From: UMGS1002 sp050309735
GTDB taxonomy: Bacteria; Bacillota; Clostridia; Oscillospirales; CAG-272
DNA length: 64,000 bases
NCBI GenBank assembly: GCA_050309735.1
Contig: JBNRMS010000072.1
Coordinates: 1 to 64,000 of the forward strand
Direction: 5' to 3'
A program made the translations under genes and the position numbers. The notes beneath the pieces were generated by a model that made no database searches, had not been told where the DNA came from, and was given only the letters and a program-made list of their open reading frames with translations. Shown piece by piece: positions 18,233 to 27,480 of this stretch (positions within the stretch are counted from its first letter, which is position 1; each line of letters starts with the position of its first letter).

Positions 18233-19239
18233 GCTTTAACATAGGCAAACTTGTCCTTGCGCGGGGGATAACCCTTGCGCCGATGGCAGGGGTAACAGAT
18301 TCAAGCTTTCGCAGACTCTGCCGCACACTCGGCGCCGAGTACACAGTCACCGAAATGATTTCGGCGAAGGCACTCTGCTATGAACAATTATGCAAAAAAA
18401 ACGCGAGCGAAGCGACTAAAACCGCCTCGCTCGCCAAAATAACTGACGGCGAGACTCCTTGTGCTGTTCAGATTTTCGGCGCCGAGCCTGAGTTTATGGC
18501 AAGGGCGGCTGAGCTGCTCGAATCGGGCTCCTATCGGGGATACGGCGGCTGGCATAAACCCGCCGCCATTGACATCAATATGGGTTGCCCGGTCAAAAAG
18601 GTTGTCTCAAACGGCGAGGGCAGCGCACTGATGAAATCACCCGAACTTGCCGGAGAGATAATATCTGCCGTCCATCGGGCCACAACCCTCCCTGTGACGG
18701 TTAAAATCCGCGCCGGCTGGGATGCGGACAGCAAAAATGCTCCGCTCATTGCGAAAATCGCCGAGAGGTGCGGCGCCGACGCGATATGCGTCCACGCAAG
18801 AACCCGCTCTGAGATGTACTCTCCCGGAGCCGACTGGTCTGTGATACGAGAGGTCAAAGAAGCCGTCTCAATTCCGGTTATCGGAAACGGGGATATATAC
18901 TCGGCAAGAGACGCCCAGCGTATGCTCGCCGAAACCGGGTGCGACGGTATAGCCGTCGCGCGCGGCGCCCTTGGCAACCCCTGGATTTTCAGTGAAATAA
19001 TCGCCGCATTTGGCGGTGCGCCATACACACCCCCCTCCCCAGCCGAGCGCTACTCGCTCGCACTCGCTCACGCCGCTGACATAATCGCCGACAAAGGCGA
19101 GAGAATCGGACTCGCTGAATCCCGCCCGCATCTGGCTTGGTACATCAAGGGCCAAAAGGGCGCTGCAGCAGCACGTTCGGCCATCATGAAGGCAAAAAGC
19201 TTTGATGAAGTGAAGGAAATTATCAAGGGGCTGATTTAG
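18229..19239 (+). CDS. dusB: tRNA-dihydrouridine synthase
   Basis: 336 residues. FMN-dependent TIM barrel that reduces uridine in tRNA D-loops. Evidence: APMAGVTDSSFRRL at the N-terminus, DINMGCPVKKVVSNGEGSALM carrying the active-site Cys, VKIRAGWD, VHARTR, PVIGNGDIYSARDA and GIAVARGALGNPWIF phosphate-binding segment. Length fits DusB. Start codon overlaps the upstream hydrolase stop. After the stop, an inverted repeat (19238-19288, GAGGCGCAA...TTGCGCCCTC) may terminate the operon. Confidence 0.93.
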   Translation: MSFNIGKLVLARGITLAPMAGVTDSSFRRLCRTLGAEYTVTEMISAKALCYEQLCKKNASEATKTASLAKITDGETPCAVQIFGAEPEFMARAAELLESGSYRGYGGWHKPAAIDINMGCPVKKVVSNGEGSALMKSPELAGEIISAVHRATTLPVTVKIRAGWDADSKNAPLIAKIAERCGADAICVHARTRSEMYSPGADWSVIREVKEAVSIPVIGNGDIYSARDAQRMLAETGCDGIAVARGALGNPWIFSEIIAAFGGAPYTPPSPAERYSLALAHAADIIADKGERIGLAESRPHLAWYIKGQKGAAAARSAIMKAKSFDEVKEIIKGLI

Positions 19240-19334
19240 AGGCGCAAAGCCTCGGCAGGTGCCGTATAATCGCCCGTCTTGCGCCCTCTGTTTATAATCT
19301 GTTTATAATTTTTTATTCCCGGATAAAAAGCGAA

Positions 19335-19363
19335 TTGATAAGGAAATTAATGAATATTAAATT
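19335..19363 (+). promoter_or_regulatory. Possible promoter of the ECF sigma operon
   Basis: TTGATA 19335-19340, 17-base spacer, TAAATT 19358-19363. A self-recognised ECF promoter cannot be excluded since its consensus is unknown here. Confidence 0.4.
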
Positions 19364-19383
19364 CATATGAAAGGAGCTCCCCC

Positions 19384-19968
19384 ATGCTGCCTGACAACGA
19401 AAAACTGGCTGCCCTTATGAAGCAGGCGTCCAAAGGGAATGAGCCCGCTTTCTCCGAACTTGTCAAGCATTTTGAAAAAACTGTCTACAACATCGCTATG
19501 CAGATGCTAAAGAACCACGCTGACGCGCTCGACGTCTCGCAGGAATCCTTCGTCAAGCTCTGGCGAACGTCGGGTTCATACCGCGGGGAATGCTCGGTTG
19601 CCTCATGGGTGATAAAAATAACGCGAAACACCGCACTTGACCTCATCCGAAAAAGAACGGCTCATCTAACCGATTCGCTCACAATTGAGGGCGAGGACGG
19701 CGGGATATCAGAGCGCGACATACCCACAAGCGACGAGGACGACCCGGTAATCTCATACGAGCGCAAAGAACGAATCGCAACCGTTCGTGAGGCGATATCG
19801 GCGCTCGGAAACGAGCATCGGGAAATAATACTTTTGCGCGATATTGAGGGATTGAGCTACGCCGAAATATCGGAAGTCCTCGGAATTGAGGTGGGAACTG
19901 TCAAAAGCCGTTTGAACCGCGCCAGAAGTTCTCTCAAAGAAATTTTACTTGAACGGAACATTTTTTGA
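19384..19968 (+). CDS. ECF RNA polymerase sigma factor
   Basis: 194 residues with both ECF regions. Sigma-2: FSELVKHFEKTVYNIAMQML...DALDVSQESFVKLWRTSGSYRG. Sigma-4: VREAISALGNEHREIILLRDIEGLSYAEISEVLGIEVGTVKSRLNRARSSLKE. The linker is acidic. It directs RNA polymerase to stress- or envelope-response promoters when released from its anti-sigma factor. First gene of a three-gene operon; AAAGGAG lies seven bases before the start. Confidence 0.92.
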   Translation: MLPDNEKLAALMKQASKGNEPAFSELVKHFEKTVYNIAMQMLKNHADALDVSQESFVKLWRTSGSYRGECSVASWVIKITRNTALDLIRKRTAHLTDSLTIEGEDGGISERDIPTSDEDDPVISYERKERIATVREAISALGNEHREIILLRDIEGLSYAEISEVLGIEVGTVKSRLNRARSSLKEILLERNIF

Positions 19969-20014
19969 ATATGCGCGTCATAATACATAGAAAATCAAAG
20001 AAAGGAGCGTCCGC

Positions 20015-20926
20015 ATGGAAATCAAAGACAAAACCTGTTGCGATGAGGTAAGCAGTCTTATAATTGAATATATCGACGGAGAGCTTGACGGTGAAACCGC
20101 AAGGCTTGCGGCGCGCCATATAGAAGAATGCAACGATTGCCGAAAACTTTACAGCGATATGAGGGCAGTCTGTCAGGCAGCCTCCGAGAGCGCTCATGAG
20201 GCGCCGGCCGAGCTTCACTGTCGGGTAATGGCGGCGGTGAGAGCCGAGAGAAGGCGCATGAAAATAAAACGCATATCAACCTACGCTGGCATTGGCGTCG
20301 CAGCTATGCTCACAATCAGTATTGGATTTGCAACTCTGCTCGGTCACCTCGGATTTCTGAGCAGCCACGATCGCGAGAAAATTGGTGCCACCGGTATGCT
20401 TGAAGGCTCAGACGCTGCCTATCTCTCAAGCTCGGAACACTATATATTCAGCAACAGCGGCTCGGCGTTAAACGACCTGTATCGGTATCGGGCTAATGTT
20501 GCCGCCGCTGAGGCAGAAAACAAGGCAATGCAGTCTTATATAGAGCCAGATTGCAGAGAAGACAGCGCGAGTGAGGTTAAAGAGACCGACCAACAAGTAT
20601 CAAGCGAGATAAGCTTAGGAGAAACCACTCCGGCATCTGCCCATGATGCTGCACACCCCCCCGCCTCAAGCCGCCTAATCTGCCTTGCCGGCGAATGGAA
20701 GCTTGTCGACAACACCGGCGGCGTACTTGTACTCAGCCTTTTGAACGCCACCGATTTTAGCCTCACAAACGCCTCCGGGCACATCACGGCCGGAAATTAT
20801 GAGGTTTCGGGGGAAGTTATAACCTTTATATATGACGGCGGCCGCGCCGAATACGCCTTTGGCCTTTCTGAAAATGCGCTTAGTCTCTCACATATCAGAG
20901 GCGAGCGGCTGATTGGCGATAAATGA
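20015..20926 (+). CDS. Membrane anti-sigma factor with zinc-finger (ZAS) domain
   Basis: 303 residues. N-terminal zf-HC2 domain with CC...HIEECNDCRKLY, the HxxxCxxC zinc site of anti-sigma factors. A single transmembrane helix is at residues ~90-115 (IGVAAMLTISIGFATLLG), then ~190 extracellular residues. The last ~80 residues look like a small beta domain (GEWKLVDNTGGVLVLSLL...ITAGNYEVSGEVITFIYDGG), reminiscent of lipocalin-like sensor modules. It should hold the upstream ECF sigma at the membrane and release it on an outside signal. AAAGGAG at seven bases. The stop overlaps the next start by four bases. Confidence 0.85.
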   Translation: MEIKDKTCCDEVSSLIIEYIDGELDGETARLAARHIEECNDCRKLYSDMRAVCQAASESAHEAPAELHCRVMAAVRAERRRMKIKRISTYAGIGVAAMLTISIGFATLLGHLGFLSSHDREKIGATGMLEGSDAAYLSSSEHYIFSNSGSALNDLYRYRANVAAAEAENKAMQSYIEPDCREDSASEVKETDQQVSSEISLGETTPASAHDAAHPPASSRLICLAGEWKLVDNTGGVLVLSLLNATDFSLTNASGHITAGNYEVSGEVITFIYDGGRAEYAFGLSENALSLSHIRGERLIGDK

Positions 20927-21576
20927 GGGCGGGCGAAAAACAGACCTGCGATGCCGCGGTAATAACAAACGACGGCGATCTTTTTGAGCTGATAACCCTC
21001 CTCCTTGACGAGATTGGATATAGCTCAAATAAAACGCCCGAGAGCGCGCCGGCTCAGCCCCGCCTTATGATAATAGACCTTGACTCCTCTCCCCCTCCTC
21101 CGCCCGACCAATCGAGCAGCGCGGCTATTATCGGAGTTACGGCGCAGGAAGATAGACTGACAGAGCAGACAAAAGCAGCTTGCGACGCCATTATCGGCCG
21201 CCCCTTCTCTTTCTCGGAGTTTCGCAGTCTTGTCGGCGAGGTTTGCCGGCAGGTGGGGCGACGGTCGGTAACGACAGTTGCGGGGCCGGGTTCGCTTATA
21301 CTTGAGCTTGACAGCGCCACGCGGCGCGTCTCATTCGAAAACTCGAGCACCCATCTGACACCTAATGAATTTCTCTTTCTCTCGCACCTTGCCGCGCACA
21401 GAGGAGAAACTGTAACGCGGAGCGAACTTACTGCCCTGATAGATACCGGCGGCAAGGGTTCAAGCAACTCAAACATTGCAGACGTCTACATCTGCACACT
21501 GCGAGCAAAGCTCGAAGAAGCCTTTGGCGTAAAACTGATTTACACGGTACGCGGCAGAGGATATATGCTAAAATAA
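20923..21576 (+). CDS. Winged-helix (OmpR-type) regulator with degenerate receiver
   Basis: 217 residues. N-terminal ~115 residues resemble a response-regulator receiver with LMIIDLDSS at the phospho-acceptor strand, but the segment is proline-rich (PPPPP) and lacks a clear conserved Lys and Thr, so phosphorylation is doubtful. The C-terminal ~100 residues are a Trans_reg_C winged helix: LTPNEFLFLSHLAAHRGETVTRSEL and VYICTLRAKLEEAFGVKLIYTVRGRGYMLK, ending in the classical RGRGYML. No histidine kinase is adjacent. It is translationally coupled (ATGA overlap) to the anti-sigma gene, an unusual third member for a sigma/anti-sigma operon. Confidence 0.85.
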   Translation: MRAGEKQTCDAAVITNDGDLFELITLLLDEIGYSSNKTPESAPAQPRLMIIDLDSSPPPPPDQSSSAAIIGVTAQEDRLTEQTKAACDAIIGRPFSFSEFRSLVGEVCRQVGRRSVTTVAGPGSLILELDSATRRVSFENSSTHLTPNEFLFLSHLAAHRGETVTRSELTALIDTGGKGSSNSNIADVYICTLRAKLEEAFGVKLIYTVRGRGYMLK

Positions 21577-21577
21577 A

Positions 21578-21617
21578 ACAGAGGGTCGATTGATCATCGC
21601 CCTCTGTTTGTTTTTTT
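21578..21617 (+). terminator. Intrinsic terminator of the sigma-factor operon
   Basis: Stem ACAGAGGG/CCCTCTGT with an inner CGAT/ATCG pair, followed by TTGTTTTTTT. Confidence 0.85.
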
Positions 21618-21670
21618 GAGAAGCATATTCAGAGAAGCTTTATAATATGTTACTCAAGCCCCCTCATTCC

Positions 21671-22267
21671 CTACTCCGATCTTTTATAAGGCCGCAGCGT
21701 CCTCGGGTCTATCGCAATACAAAGCAGAGGCACAACAACCACCGCGAGCGCAAGGTTTGGAAGCATATAGCCTCCGTTATAGACAAGCGAATATAGCCAG
21801 ACATTCATTCCCTCCTCAGCGTACGAGCCGAAAAGTACGGCGCCCGAGACAAAGCTGCACAAAAAGCGGAGCAGACACGCCGCCGCCGCACCGACAGCAT
21901 ATCCGGCCATCCTGTAGCGCCCGAAAAGGTTCGAGAAAAGTGGCGCGCTTCCGATAAGAGTGAAAGCGAGCAAATAGTCGAGCAGAGCGCAGAGTACAAT
22001 AGCAAGAACAGTGCCCGCCGGGGGAACATAGAAGGGGCCGATTATAAGCTGTGTGAGCGACCACACAAAGGCAGTCAAAAGGCCCATCACAGCTCCCCTT
22101 CGGTAAGCGTAAAAGATTATAGGAACGGCGGCCACCGATATAGTCCCTCCCGCAGGCCATCTCGGTAGGGGAAGCCACGAGCAGATAAAATCAAGGACGA
22201 CCGCAAAGGCCACCATCACCGCACCCTCGACTATTGCAAGAGTTCTTTCTTTTGTTGTTGTTTTCAT
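21671..22267 (-). CDS. thiT: Energy-coupling factor thiamine transporter S component
   Basis: 198 residues from the ATG at 22267, with GGAGG seven bases upstream. Six hydrophobic helices. ThiT-like signatures: WPAGGTISVAAVPIIFYAYRRG, VWSLTQLIIGPFY and the terminal YNGGYMLPNLALA. ThiT binds thiamine in the membrane and associates with shared EcfAA'T energising subunits encoded elsewhere. The TPP riboswitch just upstream on the same strand makes the thiamine assignment strong. It lies downstream of the prsA-like gene and may be read from the same transcript. Confidence 0.92.
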   Translation of the reverse strand: MKTTTKERTLAIVEGAVMVAFAVVLDFICSWLPLPRWPAGGTISVAAVPIIFYAYRRGAVMGLLTAFVWSLTQLIIGPFYVPPAGTVLAIVLCALLDYLLAFTLIGSAPLFSNLFGRYRMAGYAVGAAAACLLRFLCSFVSGAVLFGSYAEEGMNVWLYSLVYNGGYMLPNLALAVVVVPLLCIAIDPRTLRPYKRSE

Positions 22268-22332
22268 AAAAAATCCTCCATTATAATATAAATCGTGCCG
22301 CATGAGATTATACTCGTGCGGCACGAAATAAA

Positions 22333-22427
22333 ATCTCCCTTCGCCGGTATTACCCGTATCAGGTTATGGGGTTCGGACACAATGCCCATCTCAGCCGCCG
22401 TCGGCAGCACCCCCGATTCCTAATATT
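22333..22427 (-). promoter_or_regulatory. TPP riboswitch (THI element)
   Basis: On the minus strand the conserved blocks appear in order: GGGGGTGC, GGCTGAGATGGG, a short P3 region, CCGAACCCC, ATAACCTGATACGGGTAATACCGGCGAAGGGAG. CTGAGA and ACCTGAT...GGGTAATACCGGCGAAGGGA are the TPP-binding core. It lies between the prsA-like gene stop (22442) and thiT, 65 bases before the thiT start. There is no long terminator stem, so control is probably at translation (Shine-Dalgarno GGAGG at 22275-22279). Confidence 0.97.
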
Positions 22428-22441
22428 CAGTTTTTTTAAAA

Positions 22442-23752
22442 TCAATAATTATAGTTTGGCGCAACGTCGATTATGGCGATGCTTCCGGCTAATTGCTGGT
22501 CAACCACAATTCTGTCTATATATTCCTCGCACTTCTTGGCAAAAAGCCACTGAGCAACGCTCGTGTTGAAATCCTCAAACCACTCGGCGTTGCCGGTGTC
22601 GGCATATCCGCCGGGGTCAAGCTTGTACTTCATTATGACATGATACCCATAGTCAGACTCGACAATATTTATCTGCCCAACCCGCATCTCGGAAAGAGAC
22701 GCCACAATATCGTTTATATAGTCATAGCTGTATTTCGAGCCTGTCTGAAAATAATAGCCGTTCGGGTAGTCAACAAGGCTTTCATCCTCGCCATACTCCT
22801 CAATAAGCGCCTCAAAGGCGAGCGTGTCGCCCTCGGGCGTGAACTCAACTATCTCCTCGGCATTCTTGTATATCTCTCGCAGCTCCTCGGCACTGTACGG
22901 GGTTGTCATGAAATTCCCGTTCTCATCATAGACTATTGCCGGCTTACCGTTTTTCTCGTCGTAGGCCACAGAACCATCCTCGTGGTAGTATATCACCTTG
23001 CCGTTTTTATCGACAAGTGCGCGCCCGTCCTCAAACTTGCGTATGCCGGTTGAGCTGTCGTAGAGTATAACATCGTCCTCGCTGTCGGGGTCGTAGTATA
23101 TAACATTTCCGTCGTCGTCTGTTCTGTAGACATATTTGTAATTAGCCAGGAAAACCTGCTTGAAGCGCACATAGTTCTCCTGATAATACTCCTCCTTGAC
23201 CTCGGCCGAAACCTTTGAGAGATTCGCGCCGTAAAGGTATTCCTGAAGATAATTTATCTTTGCCTCAATGATATAAATCTCGCGGAGCATTTTTTGGTTT
23301 ATTCCAAACTGCGAAAGAAGTGCGTTGAAGGCCGAGCGCGAACCGTCTGCATCGTAATCAAGCAACTCGGCAATTCTATCGTCGATCTCCTTTGTGGCTG
23401 CCGCCGGCAGCTTGAGCTTATATTCTTCCTCAAAGAGATAGAGAGCCGCAAGATAGGCCTTCATGCTCTGTAAAATATGCGAAGTCCAAAATTCATTGTT
23501 AGTCGTACCGTCTTGTGAGATGGTGGTGTTCCAAAAATCGTCGTTTTTTGCCTGTGAGCCGTAATAATATGTGGTGCTGAGAATTCCCTTCTGACGCGAG
23601 AGGAAAAACTCATACATATTAAGCGACATCGACTGCCCGCCAAGCTCCATAACCTTCTTTCCCGCCGAGCAGGAGAGCGCCGCGAGCGCAAGTGTGAGAA
23701 GCGCGAGCAGAAGGGCGAGCACTCTGTGTATCCTTTTTTTCATTAAACCCAT
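22442..23752 (-). CDS. Peptidyl-prolyl isomerase-like foldase lipoprotein (PrsA/SurA type)
   Basis: 436 residues from ATG 23752, chosen because AAGGA sits eight bases upstream; ATG 23743 and 23803 are alternatives. Lipoprotein signal with lipobox LSC at residues ~26-28. The N-terminal region (MSLNMYEFFLSRQKGILSTTYYYG) resembles SurA_N-type chaperones. The C-terminal portion has a degenerate parvulin: ...EFTPEGDTLAFEALIEEYGEDES..., MRVGQINIVESDYGYHVIMKYKL. It assists folding of exported proteins outside the membrane. Position after mfd and pth matches the usual Firmicutes block. Confidence 0.82.
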   Translation of the reverse strand: MGLMKKRIHRVLALLLALLTLALAALSCSAGKKVMELGGQSMSLNMYEFFLSRQKGILSTTYYYGSQAKNDDFWNTTISQDGTTNNEFWTSHILQSMKAYLAALYLFEEEYKLKLPAAATKEIDDRIAELLDYDADGSRSAFNALLSQFGINQKMLREIYIIEAKINYLQEYLYGANLSKVSAEVKEEYYQENYVRFKQVFLANYKYVYRTDDDGNVIYYDPDSEDDVILYDSSTGIRKFEDGRALVDKNGKVIYYHEDGSVAYDEKNGKPAIVYDENGNFMTTPYSAEELREIYKNAEEIVEFTPEGDTLAFEALIEEYGEDESLVDYPNGYYFQTGSKYSYDYINDIVASLSEMRVGQINIVESDYGYHVIMKYKLDPGGYADTGNAEWFEDFNTSVAQWLFAKKCEEYIDRIVVDQQLAGSIAIIDVAPNYNY

Positions 23753-23841
23753 TAAACAAATCCTTTTTGCCGTCATGATATCTGGCCTGACGGCAATTTT
23801 CAATTATAAGCCTATTAATAGTTCTTATTATACTACATTTT

Positions 23842-26800
23842 TCAGCCGCCGTCCATAGTTTTTGAATTCTTTATCTCAATATATTTTAAAAATATCGAGC
23901 CGAGAAAGGCGAGAAGATCTGTTTTTCGGTCTGCCCTCACTAAAATATGCTCCTCGGGCGACGAAACGAACCTCAAAGTATTCGGGTATTCGCGCGAGAG
24001 CGCAAGCCATATCCCAAGATCCGGCTCGGTTTGGTAGAGCCTGATGTTGCCTCGGTCCTGAATAACCTTGTTTATCCCGCACGCAATAGCGCGCGAGCGA
24101 AGAAGAGCGACCGAGAGAAGACTCGCAGCGGGTGCCGGCAGGTCTCCGTATCTGTCAACAAGCTCGTCGGTGATGTCGCGCCGGTCGTCCTCGTCTATAA
24201 TCATGGCTATGCGCTTGTAAAGCGACATGCGCTGAGCCGTGCTCGGAACATATCCCGAGGGGAGGTAGGCGCTGATGTCAAGGGTGAGCGTGCAGTCGGG
24301 CTTAACTTCGGGTATCTCTCCCTTTTCTTCGAGAACGGCCTCGTTAAGCAGCTTGATATAGAGGTCGTAGCCGACGGCGTCAAGATGACCGTGCTGCTCT
24401 GTTCCGAGCAGGTTTCCGGCTCCCCGCAACTCAAGGTCGCGCAGCGCGATTCTAAAGCCCGCGCCGAATTCTGCATAATCCCTTATCGCCTCAAGCCTCT
24501 TCTCGGCAATTTCGGTCAGAGCTCGGGCGGGTGGATAGGTGAAATAGGCATATGCCCGGCGCGAGGAGCGCCCAACCCGCCCGCGTATCTGATGAAGCTG
24601 CGAGAGGCCGAGCCGGTGCGCGTTGTCGACAATAAGTGTGTTTGCGTTTGGAACATCGACACCTGTCTCAATTATGGTTGTACAAATAAGAATATCAATC
24701 TCTCCGAGCAACATCCGCTCCCAGATATTCTCAAGTCTTTCCTTGTCCATTTTGCCGTGGGCGGTGACAATTCGCGCATCGGGCAGCGATTTGCGCAAAT
24801 TAATCGCAACCACGTCTATATCCTCGACAATATTATGAAGGTAAAAAACCTGCCCGCCCCGCCTCAGCTCGCGCCGTATCGCCTCGGTGATTATCAATTC
24901 ATCATGCTCAAGCACATAGGTCTGAACCGGCAGACGGTCGCCCGGCGCCTCGTCGAGAACCGAGATGTCGCGTATTCCCCCCATCGCCATATTCAGAGTT
25001 CGGGGGATGGGTGTGGCGGTCAGAGTCAGCACGTCGATATTGCCGGCGAGCTGCTTGATTTTTTCCTTCTGCGCCACTCCGAATCGCTGCTCCTCATCTA
25101 CAATCAAAAGCCCTAAGTCTTTGAATTCAACATCCTTTGAGAGCAAGCGATGTGTGCCTATTATAATATCAACGTCTCCTCGCCGCAGCGCCCGCAGGGT
25201 AACCTCCTGCTCCTTTGGCGATCGGAAGCGGGATACCATGTCGATTTTTATCGGGAAGCCGCGCATACGGCTGGTTGCGGTCTGAAAATGCTGGAGGGCA
25301 AGGATTGTGGTCGGCACAAGTATCGCCACCTGCTTGCCTCCCATAACCGCCTTGAAGGCGGCGCGGAAGGCGACCTCGGTCTTGCCGTAGCCAACGTCGC
25401 CGCAGAGCAGCCTATCCATCGGAACCCGACGGGTCATATCTCCTTTTATGTCCTCGGCGGCGGCAAGCTGCCCATCGGTCTCCTCATATTCAAAAGACGC
25501 TTCAAAGTCGCGTTGAAAATCATCATCAGCGGGAAAAGCAAAGCCCTCTTTCCGCATTCGCTCGGCGTAAAGAGCGATCAGATCCTTAGCAATATCCTTG
25601 ACAGCCGCGCGCGCCCTCGACTTTGCCCTTCCCCACTCGGCGCCGCCGAAACGCGAGAGCTTAACCATTCCGTCTTCTGCGGCGCCGATATAGCGCGACA
25701 CCATATCCATCTTCTCAACCGGCAGGAAAAGCCGGTCGCTCCCGGCATACTGTATCTTAATATAGTCGCGGCACACACCCCCGACCGTGAGATTCTCGAT
25801 CCCAAGATAGCGCCCGATTCCGTATGTTTCATGAACCACAAGATCGCCGACCTCAAGCTCGTTGTAAGACATTATCGCTTGGGTGCCCGAGCGGCGGCGT
25901 GTCTTTTTCTTTATTCTCATCCCGCCCGCGCTCGCCCCTCGGCTCTCGGCCATAGTCGAAAGCACGGCAATTTTAGGAACGGTCAGCTCGTATCCGCGCG
26001 ACATCCCCCCCCAGAGTATCAGGACAGAACCCGCGGGCAGAGTTGAAATTGTAAAGTCACCCTTCCCGCCGCCAAGGCTCATATAAGCCTTATGCCCCCT
26101 GTCGGCAAGCAGTTCGAGTGTATTCTTCGCCGCCGTTTCATTCTCAACCGAGAGGAGCACCTTATAGCCCCCGCGCGTGTAGCCGTCGATATCGTCGGCA
26201 AGAAGCTGGAAATTTCCGGCATAGCTAACTGTGTGCTTTGTGCGGAAACCGAAAAGCCCACCGAACTTTTTCCCCGATGTTCCGTGAGACAGGGAGTCAA
26301 TATGGATGGTCATGCTCTGTTCACAGAAGCGGTCGAAGGCGGCGGCCGGTTTAGAATACTCGGCATATCTGCCCGCAATCACGCCCCCCTCGAGCAGCTC
26401 GGTGACAGTCTGGTTCATGAGCCACTCGGCAGACTTTATCCGGTCGGCAACGCCCTGTGTTCCCCGCAAAAAAAGAGGAGCGAGGGGCGGAAAATAATCG
26501 AGCAGACATTTTTTCTCGGGATATATCAGCGTGATATATTTGTCGAGAAACCCGGCCTCACCCAACGCGTCGAGCGCCGCCAGCTCGCCCGCCAGCTCGG
26601 CCTTTGCCTTCTCACCCCCAGCTTTTTTCAGCTGCGACGACACCGCGCGTCTTACCGCCTCGGCTGCTTCATCGTCGACCAACACCTCTCTTGCCGGGGT
26701 GATAAGCACACCCGCAATCCCCTCTGTGAAACGTTGGCTCTCGGGGTCGAAGATTCCCATGCGATCAATCTCGTCACCGAAAAGCTCGATTCTGACCGGA

Positions 26801-27417
26801 AGCGATCCGTCACGGCTGCCATCTCCGAGGTCATAGAGAGCTAAGGGGGGATATATGTCGACAATCCCTCCCCGCACCGCAAACTGCCCGGCGACCTCAG
26901 CCATGTCAGCGCGCACATATCCGGCAGACGTGAGCGAGCGCGAGAGGCGCTCGGTGTCGATATTGTCGTCTGCGTAAAGGGCTATCTCAGCATTTTTTAA
27001 GCGCTCGGCAGGTATTGTGTAGCCGAGCGCGGCGTCGGGCGTGGTTATTATGGCGTCGTAGCGGCCGGCGAGCAGACCAGAGAGCACTTTAAGCCTCTCA
27101 TGCTCAAATTCATGAGAGGCGGTTACATTATGCAGCGTAAGGTCGCGCGCCGGGAAAAATGCGGCCGACAGACCCGCGCCCTTTAATGCGGTAAGAGTTC
27201 GCGCGCACTCCTTTTCCTCGGAGCAGATTATCAGCACACAACCCCAGCCCTCGGATTTTATGTCAGCGACAAGCGAAACGGTGAGTGCGTCTGCCGCCCC
27301 GTCTGAGAGCCCCGCGGCCATTACCGGCAGCGGATTTGCCCTTCTCAGCGTTTTTATGGTATGAAAAAGGTGTCCGTACTCGCTGTCAGCACGGATACAG
27401 TCGGTGAGAATATTCAT
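23842..27417 (-). CDS. mfd: Transcription-repair coupling factor
   Basis: 1191 residues, full length. Residues ~25-200 are the UvrB-like (UvrA-binding) module; the RNA polymerase-interacting Tudor-like domain (ELEVGDLVVHETYGIGRYLGIENLTVGG) is at ~510-570. The SF2 translocase follows: Walker A GDVGYGKTEVAFRAA, DEEQRFG motif II, TATPIPRTLNMA motif III, and IRGRVGRSSRRAYAYF motif VI. The TRCF C-terminal domain ends it. It removes stalled RNA polymerase and recruits UvrA for repair. Second gene of pth-mfd-prsA on the minus strand. Confidence 0.97.
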   Translation of the reverse strand: MNILTDCIRADSEYGHLFHTIKTLRRANPLPVMAAGLSDGAADALTVSLVADIKSEGWGCVLIICSEEKECARTLTALKGAGLSAAFFPARDLTLHNVTASHEFEHERLKVLSGLLAGRYDAIITTPDAALGYTIPAERLKNAEIALYADDNIDTERLSRSLTSAGYVRADMAEVAGQFAVRGGIVDIYPPLALYDLGDGSRDGSLPVRIELFGDEIDRMGIFDPESQRFTEGIAGVLITPAREVLVDDEAAEAVRRAVSSQLKKAGGEKAKAELAGELAALDALGEAGFLDKYITLIYPEKKCLLDYFPPLAPLFLRGTQGVADRIKSAEWLMNQTVTELLEGGVIAGRYAEYSKPAAAFDRFCEQSMTIHIDSLSHGTSGKKFGGLFGFRTKHTVSYAGNFQLLADDIDGYTRGGYKVLLSVENETAAKNTLELLADRGHKAYMSLGGGKGDFTISTLPAGSVLILWGGMSRGYELTVPKIAVLSTMAESRGASAGGMRIKKKTRRRSGTQAIMSYNELEVGDLVVHETYGIGRYLGIENLTVGGVCRDYIKIQYAGSDRLFLPVEKMDMVSRYIGAAEDGMVKLSRFGGAEWGRAKSRARAAVKDIAKDLIALYAERMRKEGFAFPADDDFQRDFEASFEYEETDGQLAAAEDIKGDMTRRVPMDRLLCGDVGYGKTEVAFRAAFKAVMGGKQVAILVPTTILALQHFQTATSRMRGFPIKIDMVSRFRSPKEQEVTLRALRRGDVDIIIGTHRLLSKDVEFKDLGLLIVDEEQRFGVAQKEKIKQLAGNIDVLTLTATPIPRTLNMAMGGIRDISVLDEAPGDRLPVQTYVLEHDELIITEAIRRELRRGGQVFYLHNIVEDIDVVAINLRKSLPDARIVTAHGKMDKERLENIWERMLLGEIDILICTTIIETGVDVPNANTLIVDNAHRLGLSQLHQIRGRVGRSSRRAYAYFTYPPARALTEIAEKRLEAIRDYAEFGAGFRIALRDLELRGAGNLLGTEQHGHLDAVGYDLYIKLLNEAVLEEKGEIPEVKPDCTLTLDISAYLPSGYVPSTAQRMSLYKRIAMIIDEDDRRDITDELVDRYGDLPAPAASLLSVALLRSRAIACGINKVIQDRGNIRLYQTEPDLGIWLALSREYPNTLRFVSSPEEHILVRADRKTDLLAFLGSIFLKYIEIKNSKTMDGG

Positions 27418-27480
27418 TATACATTAAACCTTTTGATAGAATTCGGGCAATGTCGCCCCCTATGCTTGGGCAGAAGGATT

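Noticed and set aside
23947..26844. Long plus-strand frames opposite mfd
   Set aside because: They mirror the GC-skewed codons of mfd and show no domains, ribosome sites or promoters.
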